Positions 19,564-28,915 are shown, counted from the first letter of the stretch. The stretch is DNA of 64,000 nucleotides from Pelosinus propionicus DSM 13327 (GCF_900114615.1 NZ_FOTS01000023.1:1-64000), one strand, 5' to 3'. Numbers and translations: made by a program. Notes: generated by a model not told the origin, from the sequence alone.

Positions 19564-20034
19564 ATGCCTAATAAGGAGGCTATTTTCAACTATATTGGAA
19601 TAGTATTACAATATAGTTTACTAGGATTAATCTATTATTTTTTAAGCAAAGTCATAAAAATTATATACACAGATTTAGACCGATCAGGACAAAAAAAAAT
19701 ATCTATAGGAAATGAAGGCAATCAATCTAATTTTCGTAAGCGGGCTAACCTGCTTGTTGTTGATAGCGGGCATATTCAATTATCCCAGAATAGTTTTTTT
19801 TTAGATGATATTACATATCTTGGACGTAATGAGCAAAATGAAATTATCATTGATGATTCATTTGTATCTCATGAACATGCTAGTATAAATAAAGGACAGC
19901 AAGGATATTTGCTGACAGATTTGAACAGTACCAATAAAACGTATTTAAATGGTCAGCCTATAGTGGAGGCGACTTTATTGAAAAATGGTGATTTAATTAA
20001 AATTGGAGCGGTAACATTTAGCTTTAAGGGGTGA
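19564..20034 (+). CDS. FhaB-like membrane-anchored FHA protein
   Basis: 156 residues. One N-terminal transmembrane segment (about 9-32, YIGIVLQYSLLGLIYYFL) is followed by a basic linker and a cytosolic FHA domain (about 80-156) with YLGRNEQNEI, the canonical SHEHA and a DLNSTNKTYLNG motif. It begins directly after the fhaA-like stop. Likely a phosphothreonine adaptor that brings kinase substrates to the RodA/PBP machinery, as FhaB/FipA does in mycobacteria; this role is inferred. Confidence 0.88.
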   Translation: MPNKEAIFNYIGIVLQYSLLGLIYYFLSKVIKIIYTDLDRSGQKKISIGNEGNQSNFRKRANLLVVDSGHIQLSQNSFFLDDITYLGRNEQNEIIIDDSFVSHEHASINKGQQGYLLTDLNSTNKTYLNGQPIVEATLLKNGDLIKIGAVTFSFKG

Positions 20035-20040
20035 GGGGTA

Positions 20041-20760
20041 TTGCTAGCACATGTAATTTCTGATATTGGGTTGGTTAGAGAAACAAATGAAGATAGCTAT
20101 ATCTGTGATCCGCCGCATTTATTTATTGTGGCGGATGGCATGGGAGGCCATGTGGCTGGAGAAATTGCAAGTAAGCTTGCAATAAGCACAGTTAATGGTT
20201 ATATTCAAGAGCATGTGGGGAAGGATAATCTTGAAATATTGTTAAAAGACGCGATAATACAGGCAAATACCTCAATATATCAAATGGCACTATCTAAAGA
20301 AGAGTTTAGTGGTATGGGAACCACTGTTACAGCTTCTTATATAGATGGAGATACAATATACTGGGGTCATGTTGGCGATAGTCGTATGTATCTCTTGCGT
20401 AATGGGAAACTTAATCAACTAACAAATGATCATTCCTTAGTTTGGGAATTGGTTCAAAGTGGTAACATAACTAGAGATGAGGCTTATGTTCATCCTAAGA
20501 GGAATTTGTTAACTCGTGCAGTTGGTACTAGTTGCCTTATTACAGTTGATACTGGTTTTGTACAATGGAAACCAGGTGATATTGTATTAATGTGTACAGA
20601 TGGATTAACAAATATGGTTAGTGAGCAGAATATCTGTACACTAATGCAGAAGACAGATTGTGAAATTTCTTCTATTGTAGAAGAATTAGTAAATCAGGCT
20701 AAAGATGCTGGTGGGTTTGATAATATTACTGTGATCTTGTTAAAAAACGAGGACCTATAG
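20041..20760 (+). CDS. prpC: PP2C-type Ser/Thr protein phosphatase (PrpC/PstP)
   Basis: 239 residues, soluble. Metal-binding motifs of the PPM family are intact: ETNEDSY, VADGMGGHVAGE, GHVGDSRMYLLR, CTDGLTN and GGFDNITVI. It should reverse phosphorylation by the PASTA kinase three genes downstream. The start is TTG with GAGGGG just upstream. Unlike actinobacterial PstP it has no transmembrane tail. Confidence 0.94.
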   Translation: MLAHVISDIGLVRETNEDSYICDPPHLFIVADGMGGHVAGEIASKLAISTVNGYIQEHVGKDNLEILLKDAIIQANTSIYQMALSKEEFSGMGTTVTASYIDGDTIYWGHVGDSRMYLLRNGKLNQLTNDHSLVWELVQSGNITRDEAYVHPKRNLLTRAVGTSCLITVDTGFVQWKPGDIVLMCTDGLTNMVSEQNICTLMQKTDCEISSIVEELVNQAKDAGGFDNITVILLKNEDL

Positions 20761-20762
20761 AC

Positions 20763-22028
20763 ATGATTAACAGACGACAACTGGAGCGTAACTTGCTTAT
20801 GGTTGCAGGTATAATTATGTTAAATGGTATTTTAGCAGTTAACTTAGCTCACGGTGTTCTAAATTACCAGACCCTAGGGGCAGTCACTTTCATCTTTGCC
20901 GGATTTATGGCTGCCAACATAGTATTGTGCAAAGTTGGACATACTGGTGATCCTTTGTTTTTGCCTTTGGCATCTTTATTAGTTGGAATAGGGCTAATTA
21001 TCATTTTGAGACTTAAACCAGAGCTTTTCATGCTGCAAGTAATGTGGGTAGGTGTGGGTTTAGTCGCCTTTCTAATTTCAGCAATTCTTGCTAAGCGGTT
21101 AGAGCAAATAGCTTACTTTAAATATATCTGTGGTTTTATTGGTGTTGGATTACTACTATCAGCGATACTATTTGGAGTAGACATTGGTGGGAATAAAAAT
21201 TGGATTATCATGGGGCCTGTTCGGTTTCAGCCTTCTGAGTTTGCAAAGATCTTTATTGTATTGTTTTTAGCGGCCTATTTGAGTGAAAGGCGGGAATTAC
21301 TTACTCTTGCTACGAAGCATTATGGCCCTTTTGTATTGCCTCATCCAAGATTTATTGCACCTCTTATTGCAGTGTGGAGTCTTGGAATGTTAATGTTTGT
21401 TTTGCAGCGGGATATGGGTGCCGCTTTATTATATTTTGGTCTTGCCATTATCATGACATATATGGTTAGTGGCAGATCCAGTTATGTGATAATTGGTATG
21501 ATTGCGTTTCTAGTTGGCTCTGTAATCTGTTACCATTTATATTCTCATATTCAACTGCGCGTTGATATTTGGCTTAATCCTTGGAGTGATCCCTCGGGCG
21601 GGGCTTATCAAATTGTTCAATCATTGTTTGCTTTAGGATCGGGAGGAATCATGGGAAGTGGTCTTACTTATGGATTTCCTACGATGATTCCTGAGGTTCA
21701 TACAGATTTTATTTTCGCAGCGATTGGAGAGGAAATGGGGCTTATTGGTGCGGGAGCTGTCATCTTGCTTTATATTCTTATGATTTACCGTGCTTTTCGA
21801 ACATCTTTGTTGTCGTTAATGCCTTTTAGTATGATGGTTGCCGCTGGACTAGCAGTTTCCATGGCATTGCAGACTTTTTTGATTATTGCTGGTGTCATTA
21901 AATTTTTTCCTTTAACAGGCATCACTTTACCTTTCATTAGCTATGGCGGGAGTTCCATTGTTTCTAATTTTATTTTACTCGGTATGTTATTTTCCATATC
22001 GGAAGTGAGAGGCTACGATGCGAAATGA
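20763..22028 (+). CDS. SEDS glycosyltransferase, FtsW/RodA/SpoVE family
   Basis: 421 residues with about ten transmembrane helices. SEDS proteins polymerise lipid II into glycan strands. Seen: GGNKNWIIMGPVRFQPSEFAKI, the periplasmic loop with GGAYQIVQSLFALGSGG and the C-terminal PEVHTDFIFAAIGEEMG and LPFISYGGSS, all family landmarks. RodA versus FtsW cannot be settled from sequence alone; its pairing with the next PBP2-type gene, overlapping 11 nt, argues for a RodA-like cognate pair. Confidence 0.92.
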   Translation: MINRRQLERNLLMVAGIIMLNGILAVNLAHGVLNYQTLGAVTFIFAGFMAANIVLCKVGHTGDPLFLPLASLLVGIGLIIILRLKPELFMLQVMWVGVGLVAFLISAILAKRLEQIAYFKYICGFIGVGLLLSAILFGVDIGGNKNWIIMGPVRFQPSEFAKIFIVLFLAAYLSERRELLTLATKHYGPFVLPHPRFIAPLIAVWSLGMLMFVLQRDMGAALLYFGLAIIMTYMVSGRSSYVIIGMIAFLVGSVICYHLYSHIQLRVDIWLNPWSDPSGGAYQIVQSLFALGSGGIMGSGLTYGFPTMIPEVHTDFIFAAIGEEMGLIGAGAVILLYILMIYRAFRTSLLSLMPFSMMVAAGLAVSMALQTFLIIAGVIKFFPLTGITLPFISYGGSSIVSNFILLGMLFSISEVRGYDAK

Positions 22029-23430
22029 CATGAATGATTTGGCTAAGAATATTCGTAAAGTTGCTTTGGGATTATTAAGTTTATTGGTTATTTTACTTTT
22101 CTATTTAACGTATATTCAAGTAGTTCAAAGTGATTTTTTAATAGCACATTCCTTAAATCGCCGTACTCTTGAAGCTTTTCGGATGATTCCCCGGGGGATG
22201 ATACTCGATAAGAGTGGTGAAAAGCTAGCATATAGTAAAAAAGTAGGGGATAGTTTTAAACGGGAATATCCTTATGGATCAATCGCTGCTCAGGTAGTGG
22301 GCTATGATAGTATTACTTATGGCCGGAGTGGTATTGAGAGTACTTTCAATAGAGACTTAACAGGAAATAATACCTCCATTGCGCATTTAGGTGCTGTAAG
22401 CCATTTGTTAACGAACAGGTCTGGTAATAATGTAGTGTTAACATTAGATGCTGCTGTGCAGGAAACAGCCTATAAAGCGCTTGGTAATCATAAAGGTGCA
22501 ATTGTAGCGATTAACCCTAGTACAGGTGCTATATTAGCTATGGTTAGCAAACCAAGCTTTGATCCCAATGAAATTGATCAGCAATGGAAACGTATTTCTA
22601 CTGATAAAAACAGTCCTTTACTAAACCGAGTAACCCAGGGGTTGTATCCTCCAGGGTCTACGCTTAAGGTTATGATTGCAGAAGCAGCACGAAGGGAAAA
22701 AGTAATCGATTTAAAGGAAAAAATATATTGTGAAGCCGCTTTAAAGATTCCTCCAGACTATGTTTTACAAGAAAGCCATTTAGAAGCTTATGGGAATATT
22801 AATTTAGAAGAAGCATTAGCTGTTTCGTCCAATGTATTTTTTGGCACATTATCTTTAAAATTAGGATATAAAAAAATGGAAAATACCTTTGATCGATTTG
22901 GGTTTAAGCGTTCCGTTGGTCAAGAATTGCAAGAGGTTGCATCTCATTTGCCTGATTTTTCTTCTTTAGGAGATGGAGATCTAGCGCAGACAGGTATTGG
23001 ACAAGGAAGTTTATTAGTTACTCCTTTACGGATGGCTATGTTAGCAAGCAGTTTCGCAAATGAAGGGAAAATTATGAGACCTTATCTTGTTGACAAAATA
23101 ACAGACTTAGATGGGAGTCTAATAAAAACGTTTGCACCTGCAGAATGGCTTACTCCCACAACTCCTCAATTAGCTGGTGAGATTAATAAGATGATGGTGA
23201 GGGTAGTTCGCGATGGTACAGGTACAGCGGCCTCTTTACCAGGAGTATTAGTAGCAGGTAAGACTGGCACAGCAGAGAATGCCCAAGGAGATTCTCATGC
23301 TTGGTTTATTGGTTTTGCACCAGCGGATAACCCCCAAATTGCAATTGCGGTAATTGTTGAGAATTCTGGATTTGGGGGAAGCATTGCAGCGCCGATGGCG
23401 CGTCAAGTATTTAAGGCGGCATTACAATAA
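22018..23430 (+). CDS. pbpA: Penicillin-binding protein, class B transpeptidase (PbpA-like)
   Basis: 470 residues. One N-terminal membrane anchor (about 13-35) and a short dimerisation region precede the transpeptidase domain. Catalytic motifs: SxxK in PPGSTLK (Ser214, Lys217), SSN at 270-272, KTGT at 415-418. The compact size matches PbpA of actinobacteria rather than large PBP2. The start overlaps the end of the SEDS gene by 11 nt, implying coupled translation of polymerase and cross-linker. Confidence 0.94.
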   Translation: MRNDMNDLAKNIRKVALGLLSLLVILLFYLTYIQVVQSDFLIAHSLNRRTLEAFRMIPRGMILDKSGEKLAYSKKVGDSFKREYPYGSIAAQVVGYDSITYGRSGIESTFNRDLTGNNTSIAHLGAVSHLLTNRSGNNVVLTLDAAVQETAYKALGNHKGAIVAINPSTGAILAMVSKPSFDPNEIDQQWKRISTDKNSPLLNRVTQGLYPPGSTLKVMIAEAARREKVIDLKEKIYCEAALKIPPDYVLQESHLEAYGNINLEEALAVSSNVFFGTLSLKLGYKKMENTFDRFGFKRSVGQELQEVASHLPDFSSLGDGDLAQTGIGQGSLLVTPLRMAMLASSFANEGKIMRPYLVDKITDLDGSLIKTFAPAEWLTPTTPQLAGEINKMMVRVVRDGTGTAASLPGVLVAGKTGTAENAQGDSHAWFIGFAPADNPQIAIAVIVENSGFGGSIAAPMARQVFKAALQ

Positions 23431-23447
23431 GGAGGTGATAGTTCACC

Positions 23448-25328
23448 ATGATTGATCGAACTCTTGATAAAAGATATACTATTTTGGAACATATTGGCGG
23501 CGGCGGTATGGCTGATGTTTATCGTGCTCATGATAAACTATTAGATCGCTCTGTAGCTGTAAAAGTGCTACGCTCGCAATTTGCTAATGATGAAGAATTT
23601 GTTACTCGTTTTCGCCGCGAAGCGCAGGCTGCTGCCCGGCTATCTCATCACAATATTGTGAATATGTATGATGTTGGAAAAGATGATGAAATACATTATA
23701 TTGTTATGGAATATATTTCAGGTGAAACTCTTAAGGAACGTATTTTGCGAGGGCCACTGCCGATTGAAATGGCCGTGAGAATTGCTGCGGATATTGCAGA
23801 AGCATTAGAACATGCTCATCAAAATAATTTAGTACATTGTGATATAAAGCCTCATAATATTCTTATGACTCGTGCAGGACGTATTAAAGTTACAGACTTT
23901 GGTATTGCAAGAGCTGTAAGTTCTGTGACGATGCATCATACTGCGACGATTATTGGATCAGTGCATTACTTTTCTCCAGAACAAGCGAAAGGAACTGCAG
24001 TAGGAGCAAAGTCTGATATTTATTCTTTAGGGGTAGTTCTTTACGAAATGCTGACAGGTACAGTGCCGTTTAATGGTGAAACACCGATTAGTATTGCATT
24101 AAAGCACTTACAAGAAGAGCCTCGTCCTATACGAGAATTAAAACCAGAGGTACCTCCATTGTTAGAAGCTATTGTATTAAAGGCAATGGCTAAAGATGTA
24201 TCTAACCGTTATAATGATATTGGCGAAATGATTACAGACTTAAAGTCCGTACAAAATTATTTCAGAGATGATCATACGCGACGCTTATCAAGGGGAGATT
24301 TCCCCACACAGATATTACCACGTTTAGATGAGCCTATTATATCTCAAGCCAATACGGGGACTGCGCTAGAAGCGGATAATAATCATTTGCAGAAAAAAAA
24401 TCATTCTAGACGAGTAGTATGGGGATTGGTATTATTGCTGCTATTTGGTTTTATGATAGGTGCCTTTTTCGCATTTGGTAAGTTCTGGAGCAACAATGAA
24501 GTTACTGTGCCTAATGTTATTGGTAAGCAAGTTGAGGTTGCCCGCAGTCTTTTAGTAGATCAAAACTTGCGAGTGAATGTTTCTGAATCATTTAGTGATA
24601 AAATACCAGCTGGACATGTTATTTCGCAGTCTCCAGATGCTGGAAATGTTGTGAAAGAGCAGCGCATGATTAATCTTGTCATTAGCAAGGGTGGCGAAAT
24701 GACTGTAGTACCTGATCTTAGAGGGCTTAGTCGGCGAGATGCAGAGCTGCAAATTAAAAATGCAGGACTTGTGGTAGGAAGAATTGATGAGCAGTTTAAT
24801 GCTGATACGCCTGTTGATGTTATTATTAATCAGCAGCCGCGGCCACCTGCACAGGTTAATAAAAATACAGCGATTGATCTTGTTGTAAGTAAAGGGGCTG
24901 GTCCGCGCAAATTTGCTTTGCCAGATTTCCGTGGAACGCCAATTAATACTGTAAATACGCAATTTGAAAGTTTAAAATTAAAGGTTGGTAAAGTAACAGA
25001 AGAAGTGAGTGACAAATATCCTGCTGGGACGATTATTGGACAAAATCCTAGTCCTGCTGCTGAGATTGCAGAAGGTGCAGCCGTTGATTTAACAGTAGCA
25101 AAAGGAAATACTAGTTCTACTAAAAAGGCTGTAGTGCAGATCACTGTACCTGAGGGAGCAATACGGCAGGCTGTACAAATCGTCATAACAGATTCAAATG
25201 GACGGCGTGTAGTTTATGAAAATGTACACAAGCCTGGTGATAAGGTTGAAAAAACAGTTGATGGTGTAGGACAAGTTAGAGTACAGGTATATATAAATGG
25301 TGTATTGTTGCAAGAGCAAACAATATAA
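23448..25328 (+). CDS. prkC: PASTA-domain Ser/Thr protein kinase (PrkC/PknB family)
   Basis: 626 residues. Cytosolic kinase domain (about 1-270) with the glycine loop GGGGMADVYRAHD, Lys in AVKVLR, catalytic loop HCDIKPHN at 130-137 and DFG at 150-152. The catalytic loop reads HCD rather than HRD. One transmembrane helix (about 322-343) leads to three extracellular PASTA repeats, each ending in a VxKG-like motif, which bind muropeptides or lipid II, and a C-terminal beta-rich tail of about 60 residues. AGGAGGTG precedes the ATG. It is encoded with its phosphatase and likely substrates. Confidence 0.96.
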   Translation: MIDRTLDKRYTILEHIGGGGMADVYRAHDKLLDRSVAVKVLRSQFANDEEFVTRFRREAQAAARLSHHNIVNMYDVGKDDEIHYIVMEYISGETLKERILRGPLPIEMAVRIAADIAEALEHAHQNNLVHCDIKPHNILMTRAGRIKVTDFGIARAVSSVTMHHTATIIGSVHYFSPEQAKGTAVGAKSDIYSLGVVLYEMLTGTVPFNGETPISIALKHLQEEPRPIRELKPEVPPLLEAIVLKAMAKDVSNRYNDIGEMITDLKSVQNYFRDDHTRRLSRGDFPTQILPRLDEPIISQANTGTALEADNNHLQKKNHSRRVVWGLVLLLLFGFMIGAFFAFGKFWSNNEVTVPNVIGKQVEVARSLLVDQNLRVNVSESFSDKIPAGHVISQSPDAGNVVKEQRMINLVISKGGEMTVVPDLRGLSRRDAELQIKNAGLVVGRIDEQFNADTPVDVIINQQPRPPAQVNKNTAIDLVVSKGAGPRKFALPDFRGTPINTVNTQFESLKLKVGKVTEEVSDKYPAGTIIGQNPSPAAEIAEGAAVDLTVAKGNTSSTKKAVVQITVPEGAIRQAVQIVITDSNGRRVVYENVHKPGDKVEKTVDGVGQVRVQVYINGVLLQEQTI

Positions 25329-25342
25329 CAGGAGGCAAAATA

Positions 25343-26218
25343 GTGCTGCATGGGGTGATATTGAAAACATATAATAGTTTTTATTATGTGAAGACCAATG
25401 CGAAGGTAACAATGTGTACTTTACGAGGACGTTTTAAGAAAGAGCGTTTTTCTCTTCTTGTAGGGGATGAAGTAGAGTATAATGTAACAGAAAATGGCAA
25501 GGGAATCATTGAAAAGATTTTACCGCGTCGTAGTATGCTGCAACGACCGATGATTGCGAATATTGATCAAGTGATCATCACATTTGCAGCAGTAAGCCCA
25601 GATATTAATACTATATTAATAGATCGATTTCTAGTATTAGCTGAAATGTCAGATCTAGATATTGTCATCTGTATTAATAAGATTGATTTAGCGGATAGTG
25701 AGGAATTAAAACCGATTCTCGAACTATATCGTAGCATTGGTTATCGTGTGATTACGATATCTGCTAAGATGGGCGTTGGCATAGAAGAATTACGTAATCA
25801 GCTATCTGGTAAGATTAGCGTATTTGCCGGTCCCTCTGGGGCTGGTAAATCTACTATCTTAAATACTGTAGAAGAGGGTCTTACATTGGTAACTGGTCAA
25901 GTCAGTGAAAAGATAGGACGTGGTAAACATACGACTCGCTTTGCGGAATTGTTACCTCTTTCTAGTGGCGGATTTGTAGTAGATACTCCAGGTTTTAGCT
26001 TTACTGAGTTTGAGAATGTGAAAAAAAATGAGCTGATGTATTATTTTCCTGAAATTGCAGCCGTGGTGCATGAATGTAAATTTAATACTTGCCTACATTT
26101 AAAAGAGCCTCAGTGTGCTGTAAAACAGTTAGTGACAGAGGGGCGTATTCAGGAGCAACGCTATCATTCCTATATTGAAATATTGGCAGAAATTCAAGAT
26201 AAGAAGAAAGGATTTTAA
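25343..26218 (+). CDS. rsgA: Ribosome small subunit-dependent GTPase A
   Basis: 291 residues. It matures the 30S subunit. An OB-fold N-terminus is followed by a circularly permuted GTPase: INKID (G4) precedes the P-loop GPSGAGKST at 163-171 and DTPGFS (G3). The C-terminal zinc motif is HECKFNTCLHLKEPQC. The start is GTG with AGGAGG 7-8 nt upstream. It follows prkC by 14 nt, the same order as in Bacillus. Confidence 0.96.
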   Translation: MLHGVILKTYNSFYYVKTNAKVTMCTLRGRFKKERFSLLVGDEVEYNVTENGKGIIEKILPRRSMLQRPMIANIDQVIITFAAVSPDINTILIDRFLVLAEMSDLDIVICINKIDLADSEELKPILELYRSIGYRVITISAKMGVGIEELRNQLSGKISVFAGPSGAGKSTILNTVEEGLTLVTGQVSEKIGRGKHTTRFAELLPLSSGGFVVDTPGFSFTEFENVKKNELMYYFPEIAAVVHECKFNTCLHLKEPQCAVKQLVTEGRIQEQRYHSYIEILAEIQDKKKGF

Positions 26219-26223
26219 ATTGT

Positions 26224-26871
26224 ATGATTAAAATTTCACCATCAATTCTTTCAGCTGATTTCTCGAAGTTAGCTGAAGATATAAAACTAGTAGAGGCAGC
26301 AGGTGCTGATATGTTGCACATCGACATAATGGATGGTCATTTTGTGCCGAATCTTACTTTTGGACCACCTGTTGTAGCTGCGATTCGTAAGGTTACTACC
26401 TTGTTATTTGATGTACATTTAATGGTTAATAATCCTCAAGATTTCATTGAACCCTTTGCTAAAGCAGGAGCCGATCTTTTAACAATCCATGTTGAAACAG
26501 CTCCACACTTACATAGAATCCTGCAATGTGTTCGAGAACTAGGGCTAAAAACAGGAGTATCCCTTAATCCGGCAACACCGCTATCCTCAATCGAAGAAGT
26601 ACTTGGAGACGTGGATATGGTCTTGTTAATGACTGTAAATCCGGGATTTGGCGGTCAAAAATTTATCCCTAGTATGATTCATAAAATAGCGAAACTAAAA
26701 AAAATGATTGATGAACGTAATCTGAAGGTTGATATACAAGTTGATGGAGGCATAAATCCAGTAACGGCTAGAGAAGTTGTAGCAGCAGGTGCCAATATTT
26801 TAGTAGCAGGTTCTGCGATATATCAGGCAGATGACATAAAAAAAGCGATTTGTGAAATTAGAGGGACTTGA
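26224..26871 (+). CDS. rpe: Ribulose-phosphate 3-epimerase
   Basis: 215-residue TIM barrel of the pentose phosphate pathway. KISPSILSADFSKL, HIDIMDGHFVPNLTFG with metal-binding His/Asp, HLMV, NPGFGGQ and DGGINP are all present. Five nt after rsgA; conserved rsgA-rpe pair. It supplies ribulose 5-phosphate, also a riboflavin precursor for the next operon. Confidence 0.96.
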   Translation: MIKISPSILSADFSKLAEDIKLVEAAGADMLHIDIMDGHFVPNLTFGPPVVAAIRKVTTLLFDVHLMVNNPQDFIEPFAKAGADLLTIHVETAPHLHRILQCVRELGLKTGVSLNPATPLSSIEEVLGDVDMVLLMTVNPGFGGQKFIPSMIHKIAKLKKMIDERNLKVDIQVDGGINPVTAREVVAAGANILVAGSAIYQADDIKKAICEIRGT

Positions 26872-26896
26872 TTATTTTCCTTAATGCTGGTAACAT
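26868..26896 (+). promoter_or_regulatory. Possible promoter of the rib operon
   Basis: TTGATT (26868-26873) and TAACAT (26891-26896) are 17 bp apart and about 23 nt before the FMN aptamer. The -35 overlaps the rpe stop codon. The -10 is weak. Confidence 0.4.
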
Positions 26897-26918
26897 ATAC
26901 AGTAATTGAATAAGTAAG

Positions 26919-27040
26919 CCTTTGGGGCAAGGTGAAAAAGAGCAATCTTTTAACTCCTTACCGGCGGTGATTAGCCCGCGAGCCGTATGGCTGATCCGGT
27001 GGAATTCCGGAGCCGACAGTATAGTCTGGATGGAAAAAGG
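26919..27040 (+). promoter_or_regulatory. FMN riboswitch (RFN element)
   Basis: The conserved core is visible: GGGGCAAGGTGAAA, TTAACTCCTTACCGGCGGTGA, TTAGCCCGCGAGCC, GATCCGGTGGAATTCCGGAGCCGACAG in pieces, AGTATAGTCTGGATGG, closed by CCTTT (26919-26923) with AAAGG (27036-27040). It precedes ribD, so FMN should shut down riboflavin synthesis genes through the terminator at 27101. Confidence 0.96.
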
Positions 27041-27100
27041 TGATGATTTAAGTCTTTTATAAGGCTTAATCAATGTTGCATTCTTCTAATGTTCTATGAG

Positions 27101-27144
27101 GCTGTTAAAAAGTTTTTAAACTTTTTTAACAGCTTAATTTTTTT
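27101..27144 (+). terminator. FMN-controlled terminator before ribD
   Basis: GCTGTTAAAAAG (27101-27112) pairs with CTTTTTTAACAGC (27121-27133), followed by TTAATTTTTTT. It lies 60 nt after the FMN aptamer and ends just before the ribD ribosome binding site. I could not identify a convincing antiterminator arm by eye. Confidence 0.85.
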
Positions 27145-27156
27145 GGAGGGTCAATT

Positions 27157-28287
27157 ATGGATGAAAAGTATATGGGGCAGGCATTAGCTTTAGCTCAGTA
27201 TGCCAAAGGTCGTACCAGTCCAAATCCTATGGTTGGGGCGGTGATTGTTCGTGATGGACGAGTAGTTGGCGAAGGATGGCATAGAAAAGCTGGTACGTCC
27301 CATGCTGAAATTAATGCATTGCAGCAAGCTGGAGATTTAGCCTATAATGCCAGTATCTATGTTACATTAGAGCCTTGCTCTCATCATGGCAGAACAGGGC
27401 CATGCGTGGAAGCTTTAATTGCAGCGGGTATAAAAAAAGTAATTATTGCCATGACAGACCCTAACCCCTTAGTAGCCGGTCAAGGCATTTCTAAGCTGCG
27501 TGAGGCTGGGATTGAAGTAGTAGAGGGTGTCTTGGCAAAGGAAGCAGCAAAGCTAAATGAAACGTTTATTAAATGGATTTCTACGAGAAAGCCCTTTGTA
27601 CTTTTGAAAAGTGCTATGTCTTTAGATGGGAAAATTGCTTCTTATACAGGACATTCAAAATGGATTACAGGGGCCGAATCACGAATTTATGTTCATCAAT
27701 TACGAGATACTTATGACGCTATCTTAGTTGGGATTGGTACGGTGCTCGCTGATAACCCTACTTTAACTACTCGTCTGACGTACCAGGGGAAAAATCCGAT
27801 TCGTGTGGTCGTTGACAGTATGGCACGCACACCAATTCATTCTAATGTCGTTACGGATGGATTAGCGCGAACGATAATTGCTGTTACCGATAAAGCACCT
27901 CAAGAAAAAATTGATGTCCTCAGAGCTTGTGGTGTGGAAGTAATCGAGTGTGAGAAGACGACGGCTGGTGTGAATTTGTCTCATTTATTTAAGATATTAG
28001 GTGAGCTGCAAATTACGAGTATCTTGATTGAGGGTGGATCTGCCATCAATGCTTCCGTTCTAGAAGATAATTTGGTTGATAAAATCAATTGGTTTATTGC
28101 TCCTAAAATAATTGGTGGCATAGATGCTCCAGGTCCAGTTGGCGGCAAAGGGATAGCTGATGTAAATGACGCCAAGGGATTTGAAGATATACATATGGAG
28201 GCAATTGGGGAAGATATATTAATTAGCGCATATCTGCGTAACCGGGAGGGACGAGATGTTTACCGGACTTGTGGAAGAATTAGGTAA
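27157..28287 (+). CDS. ribD: Bifunctional diaminohydroxyphosphoribosylaminopyrimidine deaminase / uracil reductase
   Basis: 376 residues; second and third steps from GTP in riboflavin synthesis. The deaminase half (about 1-145) has zinc ligands His49 (HAE) and Cys74/Cys83 in PCSHHGRTGPC. The reductase half starts near 146 with KPFVLLKSAMSLDGKIAS and has the GGS segment SILIEGGSAINASVL. GGAGGG precedes the ATG. Its 3' end overlaps ribE by 32 nt. Confidence 0.96.
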   Translation: MDEKYMGQALALAQYAKGRTSPNPMVGAVIVRDGRVVGEGWHRKAGTSHAEINALQQAGDLAYNASIYVTLEPCSHHGRTGPCVEALIAAGIKKVIIAMTDPNPLVAGQGISKLREAGIEVVEGVLAKEAAKLNETFIKWISTRKPFVLLKSAMSLDGKIASYTGHSKWITGAESRIYVHQLRDTYDAILVGIGTVLADNPTLTTRLTYQGKNPIRVVVDSMARTPIHSNVVTDGLARTIIAVTDKAPQEKIDVLRACGVEVIECEKTTAGVNLSHLFKILGELQITSILIEGGSAINASVLEDNLVDKINWFIAPKIIGGIDAPGPVGGKGIADVNDAKGFEDIHMEAIGEDILISAYLRNREGRDVYRTCGRIR

Positions 28288-28915
28288 AGTCAAAGCCATT
28301 GCACGTGGTGTAAAATCTGTGCGTTTAACGGTAGCTGCAAAGAAGGTCTTACAAGATGTTAAATTAGGCGATAGTATTGCTGTTAATGGAACTTGTCTTA
28401 CGGTAGTTGAATATGATGCAAATTGCTTTACGGCTGATGTTATGCCAGAAACAGTGGATAGTACAGCTCTGGCAAGTTTACAAATTGGTTCTAAGGTAAA
28501 TCTTGAGAGAACTCTTAGTATTGGTGATCGCTTTGGCGGTCATATCGTAAGTGGACATATTGATGGTATTGGAATCATTCGAGCTAAAGATAATAATGAT
28601 AATGCCGTAATTGTTAAAATAGAGGCTGGTTCCGAGGTTATGCGCTATATTGTAAAAAAAGGTTCCATTGCAATTGATGGTATCAGTCTCACTATCGTAG
28701 ATTATGGACAGGATTGGTTTACTGTATCATTAATACCTCATAGCGCCTCTGCCACTACATTAGGATTTAAGAAAACGGGGGATGTCGTAAATCTAGAAGC
28801 AGATGTTATTGGAAAATATGTAGAGAAGCTGTTAAATTTAGACTCAGCTCAACAAAAATTTAAAACTTCTGCTATTAACATGAATTTTCTAGAGAAAAAT
28901 GGGTTTACACTATAA
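28256..28915 (+). CDS. ribE: Riboflavin synthase, alpha subunit
   Basis: 219 residues, two tandem lumazine-binding domains (about 1-97 and 98-200). MFTGLVEELGKV opens the first; the GDSIAVNGTCLTV and GSIAIDGISLTIV segments mark each repeat. It dismutates two 6,7-dimethyl-8-ribityllumazine molecules to riboflavin. The start lies within the ribD 3' end, with GGAGGGACGAG upstream. Confidence 0.96.
   Translation: MFTGLVEELGKVKAIARGVKSVRLTVAAKKVLQDVKLGDSIAVNGTCLTVVEYDANCFTADVMPETVDSTALASLQIGSKVNLERTLSIGDRFGGHIVSGHIDGIGIIRAKDNNDNAVIVKIEAGSEVMRYIVKKGSIAIDGISLTIVDYGQDWFTVSLIPHSASATTLGFKKTGDVVNLEADVIGKYVEKLLNLDSAQQKFKTSAINMNFLEKNGFTL

Noticed and set aside
26858-27073. Minus-strand frame across the FMN riboswitch
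   Set aside because: It covers the RFN element; no ribosome site.
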